Source: Reticulitermes speratus
Taxonomy: Eukaryota; Arthropoda; Insecta; Blattodea; Rhinotermitidae
Direction of reading: 5' to 3'
Length of the DNA: 64,000 bases
NCBI GenBank assembly: GCA_021186555.1
Contig: JAJKFL010000005.1
Location: 8,707,178 to 8,771,177 of the forward strand
In this document: piece by piece, positions 46,259-57,394 of the stretch
Layout of the letters: each line of letters opens with the position of its first letter
Position numbering within the stretch: the stretch's first letter is position 1
Program-made: the position numbers and the translations under genes
The notes under the pieces: generated by a model
Seen by the model: only the letters and a program-made list of their open reading frames with translations
Told to the model about the DNA's origin: nothing
The model's database searches: none

Positions 46259-46822
46259 GGTAAAGGGTAAATTTAACCCTGTAACAGGTTATGAAGGACG
46301 ATCCCAGTGGCCGCGCGGTCTAAGGCGTGGGTCTACGGCCGCTCGCTTACTGGGATTGTTGGTTCGAATCCCGCCTAGGACATGGATGTCTGTCTCTTAT
46401 GAGTGTTGTGTGTTGTCAGGTAGAGGTCTCTACGACGAGCTGGTCCGTCGTCCAGATGAGTCCTACCGAGTGTGTTGTGTCTAAAAAGTGTGATCGTGAA
46501 GCCTCGAAAAAATGAGGCGGCCTAGGCTCCCAAGGGGCTGTCGAGCCATTTAAAAAAAAACAGACTATGAAGGCCCAGATGGGGATGAGAGGTACTGCTC
46601 TTCTCTTTCTTTAACCTCAGCGGTAGATGGGGTGGGTGGCCAAAGCCACGCCCCGGCCGCTTTACCCCCACGAAAGAGACCCGTTTTCCATTATACAGGA
46701 GGCTGAGTGCCTCCCAGGGACAGTCTGGACGGGTGTGGAAAATCTCGCTCCCACCGGGATTTGATCCCCAGACCATCCAGCCTGTAGCGAGTCCCTATAC
46801 CGACTGCGCTATCGCTGCCCAT
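46259..46822 (-). mobile_element. SINE-C split by a nested SINE-A
   Basis: The minus-strand head is at 46745-46822. Its body continues down to 46574, and its last bases are at 46277-46297 (CCCTGTAACAGGTTATGAAGG). The target duplication ATGGAAAAGTGGCAAAC (46242-46258) and ATGGGAAAGTGGCAAAC (46823-46839) brackets the whole composite. Confidence 0.88.
46298..46565 (+). mobile_element. SINE-A, nested in SINE-C
   Basis: Full head, B box GGTTCGAATCCC, A body and A-tail. TATGAAGG at 46290-46297 and 46566-46573 is the target duplication within SINE-C. Confidence 0.9.
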
Positions 46823-46935
46823 ATGGGAAAGTGGCAAACTGTTTTGAACACGTTAATGAACCTCAGGGTTTCATAAAATGTTGAGAAATTCTTGAGTAGC
46901 TGAGGAAATTTCTAATTCTTAAGTAGGGTTTTGAT
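46823..46935 (+). repeat. 3' UTR of LINE X3, resumed
   Basis: Continues the LINE interrupted at 46258. GTTAATGAACCTCAGGGTTT and the following CATAAAATG block match 49790-49820 and, more loosely, 51400-51430. Confidence 0.65.
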
Positions 46936-47437
46936 ATTCGGAATCAGCTATTGAGACGTTACCTTGCGGCTACGCACTGCGTGAATACCTTGTAAGTCTA
47001 ATACAAATAAAGACTCTCATGCAATGGTATAAAACAGTGCATTATACAAGTTCCATAATCTCACTATGTATATTACAGCATGTGAGCTTTACGTTGATGT
47101 GTGTAACACTTCGTGGCCGTTTTCACCCGTTCCCATGCCTATCGGATTGTGACGTCAAACCACCTTTGTTACGGTTAGCGTTTGCTGTGGTTACTAATGG
47201 GTTGTTGTGACTTCACACTTTGGTTGCCATGGTTATGGGGTTACGACTTCAAACTTCGTATGATGTGTTTAACGGTCTCCATGTTTACCGGATTAAATCA
47301 TCATGATTCGGAGAATTATGTCAGGGTGTGTTTATATCTATGTGATTGGATTGTGTTTACTAGGTCAGTGTCTTTTCTGTAGTACATCGCTCATACAAAG
47401 TGGTTAAGAATTGTATACCTTATAAGGAATGAGAGTG

Positions 47438-47920
47438 CCGATCCCAGTGGCCGCGCGGTCTAAGGCGTGGGTCTTCGGCCGCTCGCTTACTAGGATCGTG
47501 GGTTCGAATGCCGATCCCAGTGGCCGTGCGGTCTAAGGCATGGGTCTGCGGCCGCTCGCTTACTAGGATCGTGGGTTCGAATCCCACCGGGGGCATGGAT
47601 GTTTGTGTTGTGTTAGATGTATGGACAATAGCATGAAACATAAGGTGACATGCAGGACAAAAAGGACTTCAACAGTACAAATGGATCAAAGGGGAAATCC
47701 CAGGAATTAAAAAAAAAAAAAAAAATCCCACCGGGTCATGGATGTCTGTCTCTTGTGAGTGTTTTGTGTTGTCTGGTAGAGGTCTCTGCGACGAGCTGGT
47801 CCCTCGTCCAGAGGAGTCCTACCTACTGTGGTGTCTCAAATGTGTGTGGTCATGAAACCTCTACGAAACGAGGAGGCCCAGGCCCATATACGGCTGTCGA
47901 GCCATAGGGAGAGAGAGCGA
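47438..47920 (+). mobile_element. Chained SINE: two heads, B body, A body
   Basis: The first head stops at GGTTCGAA (47501-47508). A second complete head starts immediately (TGCCGATCCC). Then come a B body, an A-run, TCCC (47726) and an A body. The duplication ATAAGGAATGAGAGTG at 47422-47437 and 47921-47936 (16 bp, exact) surrounds the complete chain. One integration event. Confidence 0.95.
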
Positions 47921-48000
47921 ATAAGGAATGAGAGTGATGGTGAAGATAAAATCAGTCTTAGTTGTCAAACCAATGACGAAAGTAATGAGATTACAGAGTA

Positions 48001-48251
48001 GTTAGCACTCATCATCATCAACACACGTATTTATTATGTATTAGCAAAGGATAACACGGCTACATACTCGTATTTCGGCCACGAGGTGGTCATATTCAAG
48101 CCATTAAAGTACATAAAATTAAAATTAGAATTGCAGTCTTAATTTTGTATACTTTAATGGCCTGAATATGACCACCTCGCGGCCGATACATGTAGCCGTG
48201 TTATCCTTTGCTAATACACAGTAAATAGTTGTGTTTTTGGTGAGTGCTAAC
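48001..48251. mobile_element. Foldback element with hammerhead-like motifs
   Basis: Arms GTTAGCACTCA (left) and TGAGTGCTAAC (right), then TTAGCAAAGGATAACACGG and its inverse. Motifs at 48060-48102 (minus) and 48156-48199 (plus). Confidence 0.82.
48156..48199 (+). ncRNA. Hammerhead-like motif
   Basis: GGC, CTGAATA, T, GACCACCTCGCGGCC, GATA, CAT, GTA, GCC. Stem I GGC/GCC pairs. Core G8 and the GAAA are mutated, so probably dead. The minus-strand partner (48060-48102) keeps GAAA but carries an insertion in stem III. Confidence 0.4.
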
Positions 48252-48718
48252 AGCCCTCTGATATATGCAAACACAACGGCATATCTAGAGTGAAACAAAT
48301 GATGAGATATTGCTCGTTGAGATTAGTGGCTCTAAGATGTTTACAAATGCGATAACAGTATAATACCCATTAGTGCAATGACGTAATAAATGATCTTGAA
48401 ACAAGAAAAATTATGAAATTGACGTCCATGAGCGCAACTTATGATAAGCGGCGGGGGGGTCGCTAGTGTTACGAACGTCCCACGAAGTAGGTAACAAGGA
48501 ATAGTTTCAAATATTGACGTAAGGATTATCACTGTGTAACGTTGTAACTACAACGCGAGACAACTGACACAACGCTTCGCGTCAGAATGTGACATGAAGA
48601 AATAGTTTGAAAGAGGGTGACTAAGTGACAGAACGTCGGTTGCATTCGGCATGTTGAGTCTAAAGCTATTGCGACAATGAACACCAATTTGTAGAAAATA
48701 AGAATTTATAACGAGACA

Positions 48719-49215
48719 GGCACTGTACGTATAGACATGACGTTGAGGTGCGTTCGCGTAACCACTGTTGCCGTGGATAAGCAATAAGTACTGTATTACA
48801 TATTCTGAGGGCGTGTCTGTAGCCTCAGTTACCCAGCATGCAATGCACGTGCACCGTATTTTATTTCATCTGTACCCTGCCTGGCTCTACCATATTTTTG
48901 CACATTATGTCATAAACGGCACAACTTTCAGGAAAAATTATTTTGATTTTCTCTACAATATTTGTCTGAAACATTTCTCATTCTAAAAGGTATTCAGCGA
49001 GATATTGTCATAAATGTACATAAGTCTTCATTTAAAGTAACCCTTATTCTTGTCAGATTTTAATAAATATTTAATTTTTTTCTACAGATTTTTGAATAAT
49101 ACTCAGATATCAAATTCATGAAAATCCGTCCATGCGGACGGACAGACGGGCAGATGGACAGACGTGACAAAGCTAAGAGTCGCTTTGCGCAACTTCGCGA
49201 ACGCGCTTAGAAGCA
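48719..49215 (+). repeat. Dispersed repeat R1, copy 2
   Basis: Collinear with 1056-1590 over about 500 bp. It ends in ACGGACAGACGGGCAG, then AGAGTCGCTTTGCGCAA, CGCGAACGCG. Confidence 0.65.
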
Positions 49216-49403
49216 ATGTTCATTTATTGTGAGGCACTGTAACATCCTTCGTGTAGATGTCATCACTGTCGATAGCCAGCAACTTGGCTACGGTTCGAGC
49301 CGGTTACCTCTCAAGGATTACTGCTGAAGTAACTTGTTTCGACACCTGTCTGCCATCATCTTAGAATCCGAAACAGATCACCGAATATTTTGACTGGACT
49401 TTA

Positions 49404-49997
49404 CTGTAGACCCTCGAATTAACGGACCTCTTTTTATACTTATTTCGGAAATAACGGACAAAATTTGTTGGTTCCAAAATTTTCATCCGCAATGGGAATA
49501 TGTGAAATTAGCGGTCTTGACTGTTAATTAGCGAAGCGATCGCTACGTGGCGGACACGGACACGCGCTGTCTTTGCTGTCACACGGGTGGGGGTGGTAGT
49601 GTATTGCTCTTTTGATAACATGGATCGTGGATTTATTTTATTTATCTGAAATTTATTAAATTCCAATTAACGATGGCTTCCAGACAACGTGATAACGCTA
49701 ACAGGGCAGTTGTGTACAGTATTATGTGTATGCATTAGTGTTATATATATATGGTAGGAACAGGTGGCGGGATCTTGTGAGTGCGGTAATGAACCTTCGG
49801 GTTGCATAAAATGCGGAGAATATCTTGACTAGCTGACGACCTGCTAGCTTCTCAAGAAGGACTCTGCTCCATGGAGTTATATATATATGTATATTAGGCT
49901 ATATATATAAATAAACATAATTTGGAAGTACAGGACAATCGGCATTATCGGACCCCCTCCCCGCAATAGTCCGTTCATTCGAGCGTCTACATTACTG
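49404..49997. mobile_element. Tigger/pogo-like non-autonomous element with a LINE tail inside
   Basis: The left end GTAGACCCTCGAATTAACGG and the right end CCGTTCATTCGAGCGTCTAC are imperfect inverted repeats of the Tigger type. 49752-49880 inside is the 3' end of LINE X3 (GTAATGAACCTTCGGGTTGC) followed by a TA repeat. Confidence 0.65.
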
Positions 49998-50696
49998 GTG
50001 CCTATTAAGCAATTATCACAGCACGTTATTATAACACGGCTTATAGGTAACGAAATTGCCAACTGGTCTATCAGGATTGTGTTCCTGAGTGGCGCTGCTA
50101 TTCATAGAGCAAATACGTGCTTTTGAAATTTCGTGCGTAAATTTAATTCTGTACGTTTTGTGTGTCTGGTTGAATTATCTGACGAACAGAGAATTTCGCA
50201 GGACCAAAGCATCTGAATGAACCCTGAACGATCAGAGAGTTAAAATATGATAGCCATTCTGCAAAAATGAACTGAGTACAAAAACTTAATAGGCCAATGG
50301 CGTTTTTAACGACCTTGAAGACACGTTCAATAGTTGGGAGAAAAACAGATCTATTTCACTCATTTTGTGGGCGTGTGCTTGTCATAACAGCAACTGGATA
50401 CGTAAGATACAAGAATAAAAAAATATAACTCAAGGATAACAGGTTTGCGCTTCGATTATCTTTTAAGACTCTGCTTTCCTTATTTTAGACTGTCATATGT
50501 TCACCGTTACGAAATTTAGAGCAAAGTGAAGGATTTTTATTAAACACGGATTAAACACCGTGCGGCCACAGAGAGTACAATCTCGAAACCTTCTAAATTT
50601 TTACTTTAAAGTACCAATAAGTCTAACTTGCGAAATTCTGATGTGTTATTGGCTCTATCACGACTTGATATAAAGTGGCGCGTGTTTGTGTGTAGC

Positions 50697-50730
<34 letters not shown>

Positions 50731-51340
50731 TAGGTCTTCGAAAACGGAGCAATTTATCTAAAGATTGCTGTTGCCTAGGTAATGACCCATGCCTTCGTGT
50801 CCAGAATGGAATTTATTTTTCAGAAACGTCGGTATCTTACTTAGAATAGAGTAATGTTGATATTTAGCAAGCTAAAAAACCTAAAATATTATAAGTTTTG
50901 TTCAGATGAAGCATTTCGTTTCGAGGAAGGTCATTAGTGAACCACTGGATTTGGCTGTCAAATTTTACACCGTGCTACTACGAACGTGGTAGAGTCTGTT
51001 TTATCTCTTGGTCCTCCATATGCCACTTATACGTGGACTATAAGACATCCAAGTCAGGACTGTTTAGTTTTTGCCATTACCGCCTTCCCTGTTACGACAG
51101 TGATTCACAACTTAATTAACCTATCCCAAATTACTTGTAATGTATTTGCGTCGTACAATTCTTCATGGCTTTCGGGCAACACTGAAATTACTGTGACGTA
51201 CGCGTCGCATGTTGCCTGCGTAAAAAAGAAGATGTTTATTATGAGTTTGGTGAGAATTCTGCAGGAATGGCACTGCTTGGAAGACATAGGAAAGAATGTA
51301 AAAATAATATTTAAATAAATCTTAAAAAATAAAATGAAAG
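49998..51340. other. No gene; TG microsatellite and one repeat copy
   Basis: 50699-50730 is a (TG)n run. 50985-51080 shares a repeat with 52130-52230 (see findings). No functional ORF. Confidence 0.45.
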
Positions 51341-51510
51341 ATTAAGAACTTGATTCATCTGGCTGAAGATAAAAAGAGTAGCCGCCTTCTTTGAACAGGA
51401 TAATGAACCTTCTTGTTTTAAGAAATACTGAGAATTTCTTGGCTATCTAAGGGATCAGCAGTTTCTCAAGAATGACGCAACACCATAGTGTTAAATTATT
51501 GAGTTTCGCA
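51340..51510 (+). repeat. LINE X3 3' end, decayed
   Basis: LIHLAEDKK-like translation (51350-51376), then ATAATGAACCTTCTTG and GAGAATTTCTTGGCTATCTA match the 3' ends at 46840 and 49790. Confidence 0.5.
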
Positions 51511-51559
51511 CATCCTATAACTTTACGTTGGACATGAATGTGGGTGGTTTCGAACTTAC

Positions 51560-51790
51560 GCCTGTGAAGTTTCAAGTCTTATGGAATGGTGACGTTCTAT
51601 CGTTGGGCGAGTAATAGCCGACGTTTCGAACAGTCCTAGTGCCTTCATCTTGGACTGCTTTTCCATGAAGGCCAAGGGAATCCGATCTATCGAACCGTCG
51701 GGAAAGACACACCTGGAGGCAAGGCGTTGCTACCCAGGAAAATTTAATTTTTCTAACACTGCTGCGAGAACCTCAAATCTCGCCCTATCA
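51560..51790. repeat. GACGTTTCG-family relic
   Basis: Contains GCCGACGTTTCGAACAGTCC and GTGCCTTCATCTTGG, related to 27000-27060. No intact fold. Confidence 0.45.
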
Positions 51791-52876
51791 TCGTTTCACA
51801 AACAGATTATCATTTCGTATTACAGCGTCGGTCCAGCTTTGTCTTAAAGTTTAGTCGTCATTCTTTCAATGCCGTTCTATGGGAAGAGGACCAAAGTTTT
51901 TTGCTGAAAGATCGTGGAAGAGTTGAAAGTGCCAAGATTTAAGAGTTAGCTGAGAGACCCTTGTATTTCGAAGGTCCCTACAACAATCTCCGAGGTACCA
52001 ATATATCCCACATTTAACCACCACCGTCGATAGAGCTTGCCCATGAACCTCGGGGGCAAGTCTATGACGTAATCTTATGGAAACTAGGAATTTTGGCAAC
52101 AGGCAGTTCAAGGTAGAGGTTATTGTCGGAATGGATCATGTTAAACAGACAAAAAGTGAACTTCCTTTGCTGGAACGTCTTATATTCTCTGGATAAGTAG
52201 CATATAGAGCTCCAACTGATAAAACGAACCAACTGCATTTTCAATGTGTCTCCATGTACAAATTAACAAACCGATATATTTTCCTTCAAGAAATCCCGAG
52301 GATTTTTAATAACAGAACATCCTCAGCATATGATAAGGACACCTAAATAATATCATCGTCATCATCATTATCATCATGAAGCTTCAGAGAAATACAATGG
52401 ACCTCCGGAAATTGAGATTGATGTTGGAAATTTCCACGATCTTTAATTTGTTGTTTCGTCTGCAGCCATAAAATACTCGTTAGCTTCACGCAACATTCAC
52501 GATATTGCAAAACCATCATCCTCGGCATTTAGGTATAAGCAATTCTAGGCTTGTTCCGTCTTCTAGGGTGTTGGTCTGTCCGTCTTATACTGATCGACCT
52601 ACCTTTATTCCGCCGGTTGGGGGTGAATTTATACACCAACTCTGGAACGTGTGTATCGTTCACTTTCAAGAAATATTGTTTCCACTTGCGTCTATAATCT
52701 ACAATAATTTTTTTTTCAATTGTGTAAGTTTGTTTGGTTCTACTTTTTCTTATGGTCATGTAAAGTACATCCTGCAACTGACCTCAAACATTTCATTTCC
52801 CTTCTCAAAATTTATCCTGCTTTCTGTTTTGTTAAAATTCAATTCTCACTCCTGCGTAGGAGAGCTGGTACCGCCA

Positions 52877-53150
52877 TTATCTTCATTCATTCATTCTGTA
52901 GTCTGTCTTACGACAGGTCCGTAGCCTCTTCCAAAGCGAGTTCTCCACAGGGTGCGATCTAGTGCTTCCTCTTTCAATTTCCAGTATCTTTTCTTTTCCT
53001 TAAGGTCATCCAGTAGCTGCTTACGTCTTCTCCCTCGTCGTCCCTTCATTTATATCCTTCCTTCTAACTTTCCTTCAATCACGTGTTTCAGAAGGCAGTT
53101 TCTGCGCAAGATGTGACCAATCCAGTTAGCCTTTCTTCTTTTTATTGTTC
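52877..53150 (-). pseudogene. LINE 3' end (family X2)
   Basis: Nearly the same C-terminal coding tail as 7437-7715 (RRKQLLDDLKEK and GRGYGPVVRQT in reverse complement), ending in the same CATT-type tail at about 52879-52895. Confidence 0.8.
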
Positions 53151-53159
53151 TTATTTTTT

Positions 53160-54805
53160 TTTATCTTAGAGTTTCAAAAATATTTCTTTGTTGCTTGTAA
53201 ATGTGCCTGTAACGAAAGTTTTGTTGATTTTTACAACATTGTTATTATGTAAATTTGATGCATACATACATACATATTCCAAATAGTAAAATTCTTTTTT
53301 ATCTGTTCTGTTACTTTGTTAATAATTACTGTGCTTCAGTGTGTTCTCTTCCTTTAAGCGACATGACCTTTCCTTTATGAGCGGAAACTTTTAAAGGTCT
53401 GTTCTATACAAATTATGTGTGGTATTTTTAAAACCCCCTGAAGGTCATCTGCTTTAGAATGACCGAAATTTTTCCTTTGCATGCTTTCGATGTTATTAAG
53501 TTATTATCTTGCGAATCAGACCCTGTGTGCGTCATTGTATTGTATACAAATCTGATTATTTCTTGCTTCGTATATTGCTTTGTGTTTGTGTTTTCTTTTT
53601 TAATTTTTATATTATTTGTTCTTTAGTAATCCTGGGCCTTTTCTTGTACATATTTAATGATAATTTCGGCTGTTAGAGTCAGCTGCTCATCCGTATATCA
53701 TGTTTATAACGTATAGTATATTATACGCCCTTTTCCAGTAGTTTTAGTTCATACACTGTGAATGTTGTGTCTAATATGGTCTGAATTCTGGCGATGAATG
53801 TATCTCTACATTTTGACTGCGCATTGTTTAAGATTCATTTAGCTTCACTCAGCTTTTCTACATTATCTTTTTGTTTTTTTCACATAGGAGTGGCATTTAA
53901 ATCTCAAATTTCTTTTGAACTTGATATTTTACGTTTTCACACGCTTTTACCCATTACTTTAACTTACGTGCACATGATATAATATGTTTTTGTGCACATT
54001 TTTCCCTGTAAAGAAGAATGAGGTCTTATTTACCCTAGTGTTTTGCGATGTTCTTATCAGAACTGCGTTAAGTCTAGTTGGCTGGATTTTAAAAATTGCT
54101 TACTTTGGAGGAGGGTTATTTTGCAAGCACGTGTTTTTTTAAATTTATTTTAGCAATGCAGGGAAATAGTGTTAGGTCCTATATTCAAATACTTATACAC
54201 TTTGTCTTTAAGCTACGCTTGGAACAGTATAGTTTAGCATCAAGATATGTATATAGTATAGTGACGCTAATATATATATTAAGTTTTATACAATTTTTTA
54301 TATATTTGTGTACGTAAATACTGTTAAAATATTTGATACAAGGGATGTTAAACACGTGAGGTTCCCCAGGTTATAAAAATGTTCATGTCATTACAGCGTT
54401 AAATGTGGATCATTTATGTCATTGCCGTGTCATTAAATTCAACATAATCCTAGCACACCGTGATTATTTTTTCCGTTTTTGCATATTCCACAGAAATATG
54501 AAGTTGGAAGTGGCTACTCAAGGATGGTAGCAAATGCAAGGGTTCAAATTAGTATACTGTGATGGAACTTTGGGAATTGTACCAAGATGGGAAGAACTGC
54601 ATTTATTGGCTCCGGAATTATGTTCGAAATATTGGTAATTTAGTGGAATAAATTAGTTACATTTAACGCTGTAATAGCTTAATTTTCATGGCTTAGGGAA
54701 GTTTCCTTTTTAACATTCTTCATAAAACATAGACATGACTGACTATTGACTAATAAGATCACCGCCACAACACAAATGTAATTTTTTGTCCAAAAGTGTT
54801 CTGTT
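53160..54805. other. No recognised feature
   Basis: T-rich sequence with no motif-bearing ORF. Confidence 0.5.
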
Positions 54806-54810
54806 CACAG

Positions 54811-54850
54811 CATGCCACGTGTTTCCTCCCAAATGGGCCGTAATCAGGCT
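54811..54850 (-). ncRNA. Hammerhead-like motif, solitary
   Basis: Minus strand: GC, CTGATTA, C, GGCCCATTTGGGAG, GAAA, CAC, GTG, GC. Core G8 is changed and the cleavage base is G, so probably inactive. Confidence 0.35.
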
Positions 54851-55404
54851 TTATTTCAAAATGATATATAAATAAAATAAAATAAAATAAAATCAATATA
54901 AAAACAAGGTAAATACGTTATTTACATGTAGTGTCTTGTAAACAAGACATTCTTCTGCAAAAAAAAAAAAAGAAAATAAAACTGTCTTCTATCGTGTTCC
55001 TATATCTGTAAAGGCAAAGCGATGCCATTCATCGAAAACATAAACATGAATATTCGACTTTACTTTTTGTTCACCGTGCATTATGGTAATAGAATAGTGT
55101 AATAGTTTAACAAACGACGATCTCAGTAGACAACCAACGTCATACTCATAGAAGTGCAGAGTACACAAAAATTCCCACTGCATAACAACATCGATAAACC
55201 AGTCATAATAAAACAACAAAAGTGGACAGCGCGCAGTAAAGTGCTTACACATATATATAGATACCCTGTGACCGAAACATATGTAGGGTACCATTGAGTG
55301 ACAATTTATTTTAATAGTGCAGTTGTTGGTAGACAAGTGATTTATATGAATATTCGAGTTTGACGGATAGGTTTTTTCCGTAATTACGTAACTACACAAG
55401 ATGA

Positions 55405-57390
55405 AGACAAAGTGGTATAGATAGTATTACACCAGAAGTGTATGTGTCATTACCCGACTACACAACATGGAGACACAGTGGTGTAGATAGTATTACACCA
55501 GAAGTGTATGTGTCATTACCCGACTACACAACATGGAGACACAGTGGTGTAGATAGTATTACACCAGAAGTGTATGTGTCATTACCCGACTACACAACAG
55601 GAGACACAGTGGTATAGATAGTATTACACCAGAAGTGTATGTGTCATTACCCGACTACACAACATGAGACACAGTGGTATAGATAGTATTACACCAGAAG
55701 TATATGCTTCATTACCCGACTACACAACATGGAGACACAGTGGTGTAGATAGTATTACACCAGAATGTATGTGTCATTACCCGACTACACAACATGGAGA
55801 CACAGTGGTGATAGATAGTAATTACACCAGAAGTGTATGTGTCATTACCCGACTACACAACATGGAGACACAGTGGTGTAGATAGTATTACACCAGAAGT
55901 GTATGTGTAATTTACCCGATACCATACACAACATGGAGACACAGTGGTGTAGATAGTATTACACCAGAAGTGTATGTGTCATTACCCGACTACACAACAT
56001 GGAGACACAGTGGTGTAGATAGTATTACACCAGAAGTGTATGTGTCATTACCCGACTACACAACATGGAGACACAGTGGTATAGATAGTATTACACCAGA
56101 AGTGTATGTGTCATTACCCGACTACACAACATGGAGACACAGTGGTGTAGATAGTATTACACCAGAAGTGTATGTGTTCATTACCCGACTACACAACATG
56201 GAGACACAGTGGTATAGATAGTATTACACCAGAAGTGTATGTGTCATTACCCGACTACACAAATGAGACACAGTGGTGTAGATAGTATTACACCAGAAGT
56301 GTATGTGTCATTACCCGACTACACAACATGGAGACACAGTGGTATAGATAGTATTACACCAGAAGTGTATGTGTCATTACCCGACTACACAACATGGAGA
56401 CACAGTGGTGTAGATAGTATTACACCAGAAGTGTATGTGTCATTACCCGAACTACACAACATGGAGACACAGTGGTTAGATAGTATTACACCAGAAGTGT
56501 ATGTGTCATTACCCGACTACACAACATGGAGACACAGTGGTTAGATAGTATTACACCAGAAGTGTATGTGTCATTACCCGACTACACAACATGGAGACAC
56601 AGTGGTATAGATAGTATTACACCAGAAGTGTATGTGTCATTACCCGACTACACAACATGGAGACACAGTGGTGTAGATAGTATTACACCAGAAGTGTATG
56701 TGTCATTACCCGACTACACAACATGAGACACAGTGGTGTAGATAGTATTACACCAGAAATGTATGTGTCATTACCCGACTACACAAGATGAAGACACAGT
56801 GGTATAGATAGTATTACACTAGAAGTGTATGTGTCATTACCCGACTACACAACATGGAGACACAGTAGTATAGATAGTATTACACCAGAAGTGTATGTGT
56901 TATTACCCGACTACACAACATGGAGGCACAGTAGTATAGATAGTATTACACCAGAAGTGTATGTGTCATTACCCGATCACACAACATCGAGACACAGTGG
57001 TGTAGATAGTATTACACCAGAAGTGTATGTGTTATTACCCGACTACACAACATGGAGACACAGTGGTGTAGATAGTATTACACCAGAAGTGTATGTGTTA
57101 TTACCCAACTACACAACATGGAGACACAGTGGTGTAGATAGTATTACACCAGAAGTGTATGTGTTATTACCCAACTACACAACATGGAGACACAGTGGTG
57201 TAGATAGTATTACACCAGAAGTGTATGTGTCATTACCCAACTACACAACACGGAGGCACAGTGGTATAGATAGTATTACACCAGAAGTGTATGTGTCATT
57301 ACCCAACTACACAAGATGAAGACACAGTGGTATAGATAGTATTACACCAGAAGTTTATGTGTCATTACCCGACTACACAAGATGGAGTCA
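55405..57390. repeat. 66-bp satellite, about 30 units
   Basis: Units share GACACAGTGGTGTAGATAG, TATTACACCAGAAGTG and TATGTGTCATTACCCGAC in order, then TACACAACATG. Period 66, so a frame encoding a 22-residue repeat stays open until one-base indels break it. Similarity is highest in the middle. Units from about 56750 onward carry shared variants (ACCCAAC, TGTTATTA). Confidence 0.97.
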
Positions 57391-57394
57391 CATT

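Noticed and set aside
55664-57319. Repeat-protein ORFs (SITPEVYVSLPDYTTWR units)
   Set aside because: By-product of the 66-bp satellite. Frames break repeatedly by one-base indels and the unit has no start, signal or known domain.
55405-57390. CRISPR-like array of regular repeats
   Set aside because: There are no unique spacers. The full 66-bp period is repeated, and the DNA is eukaryotic.
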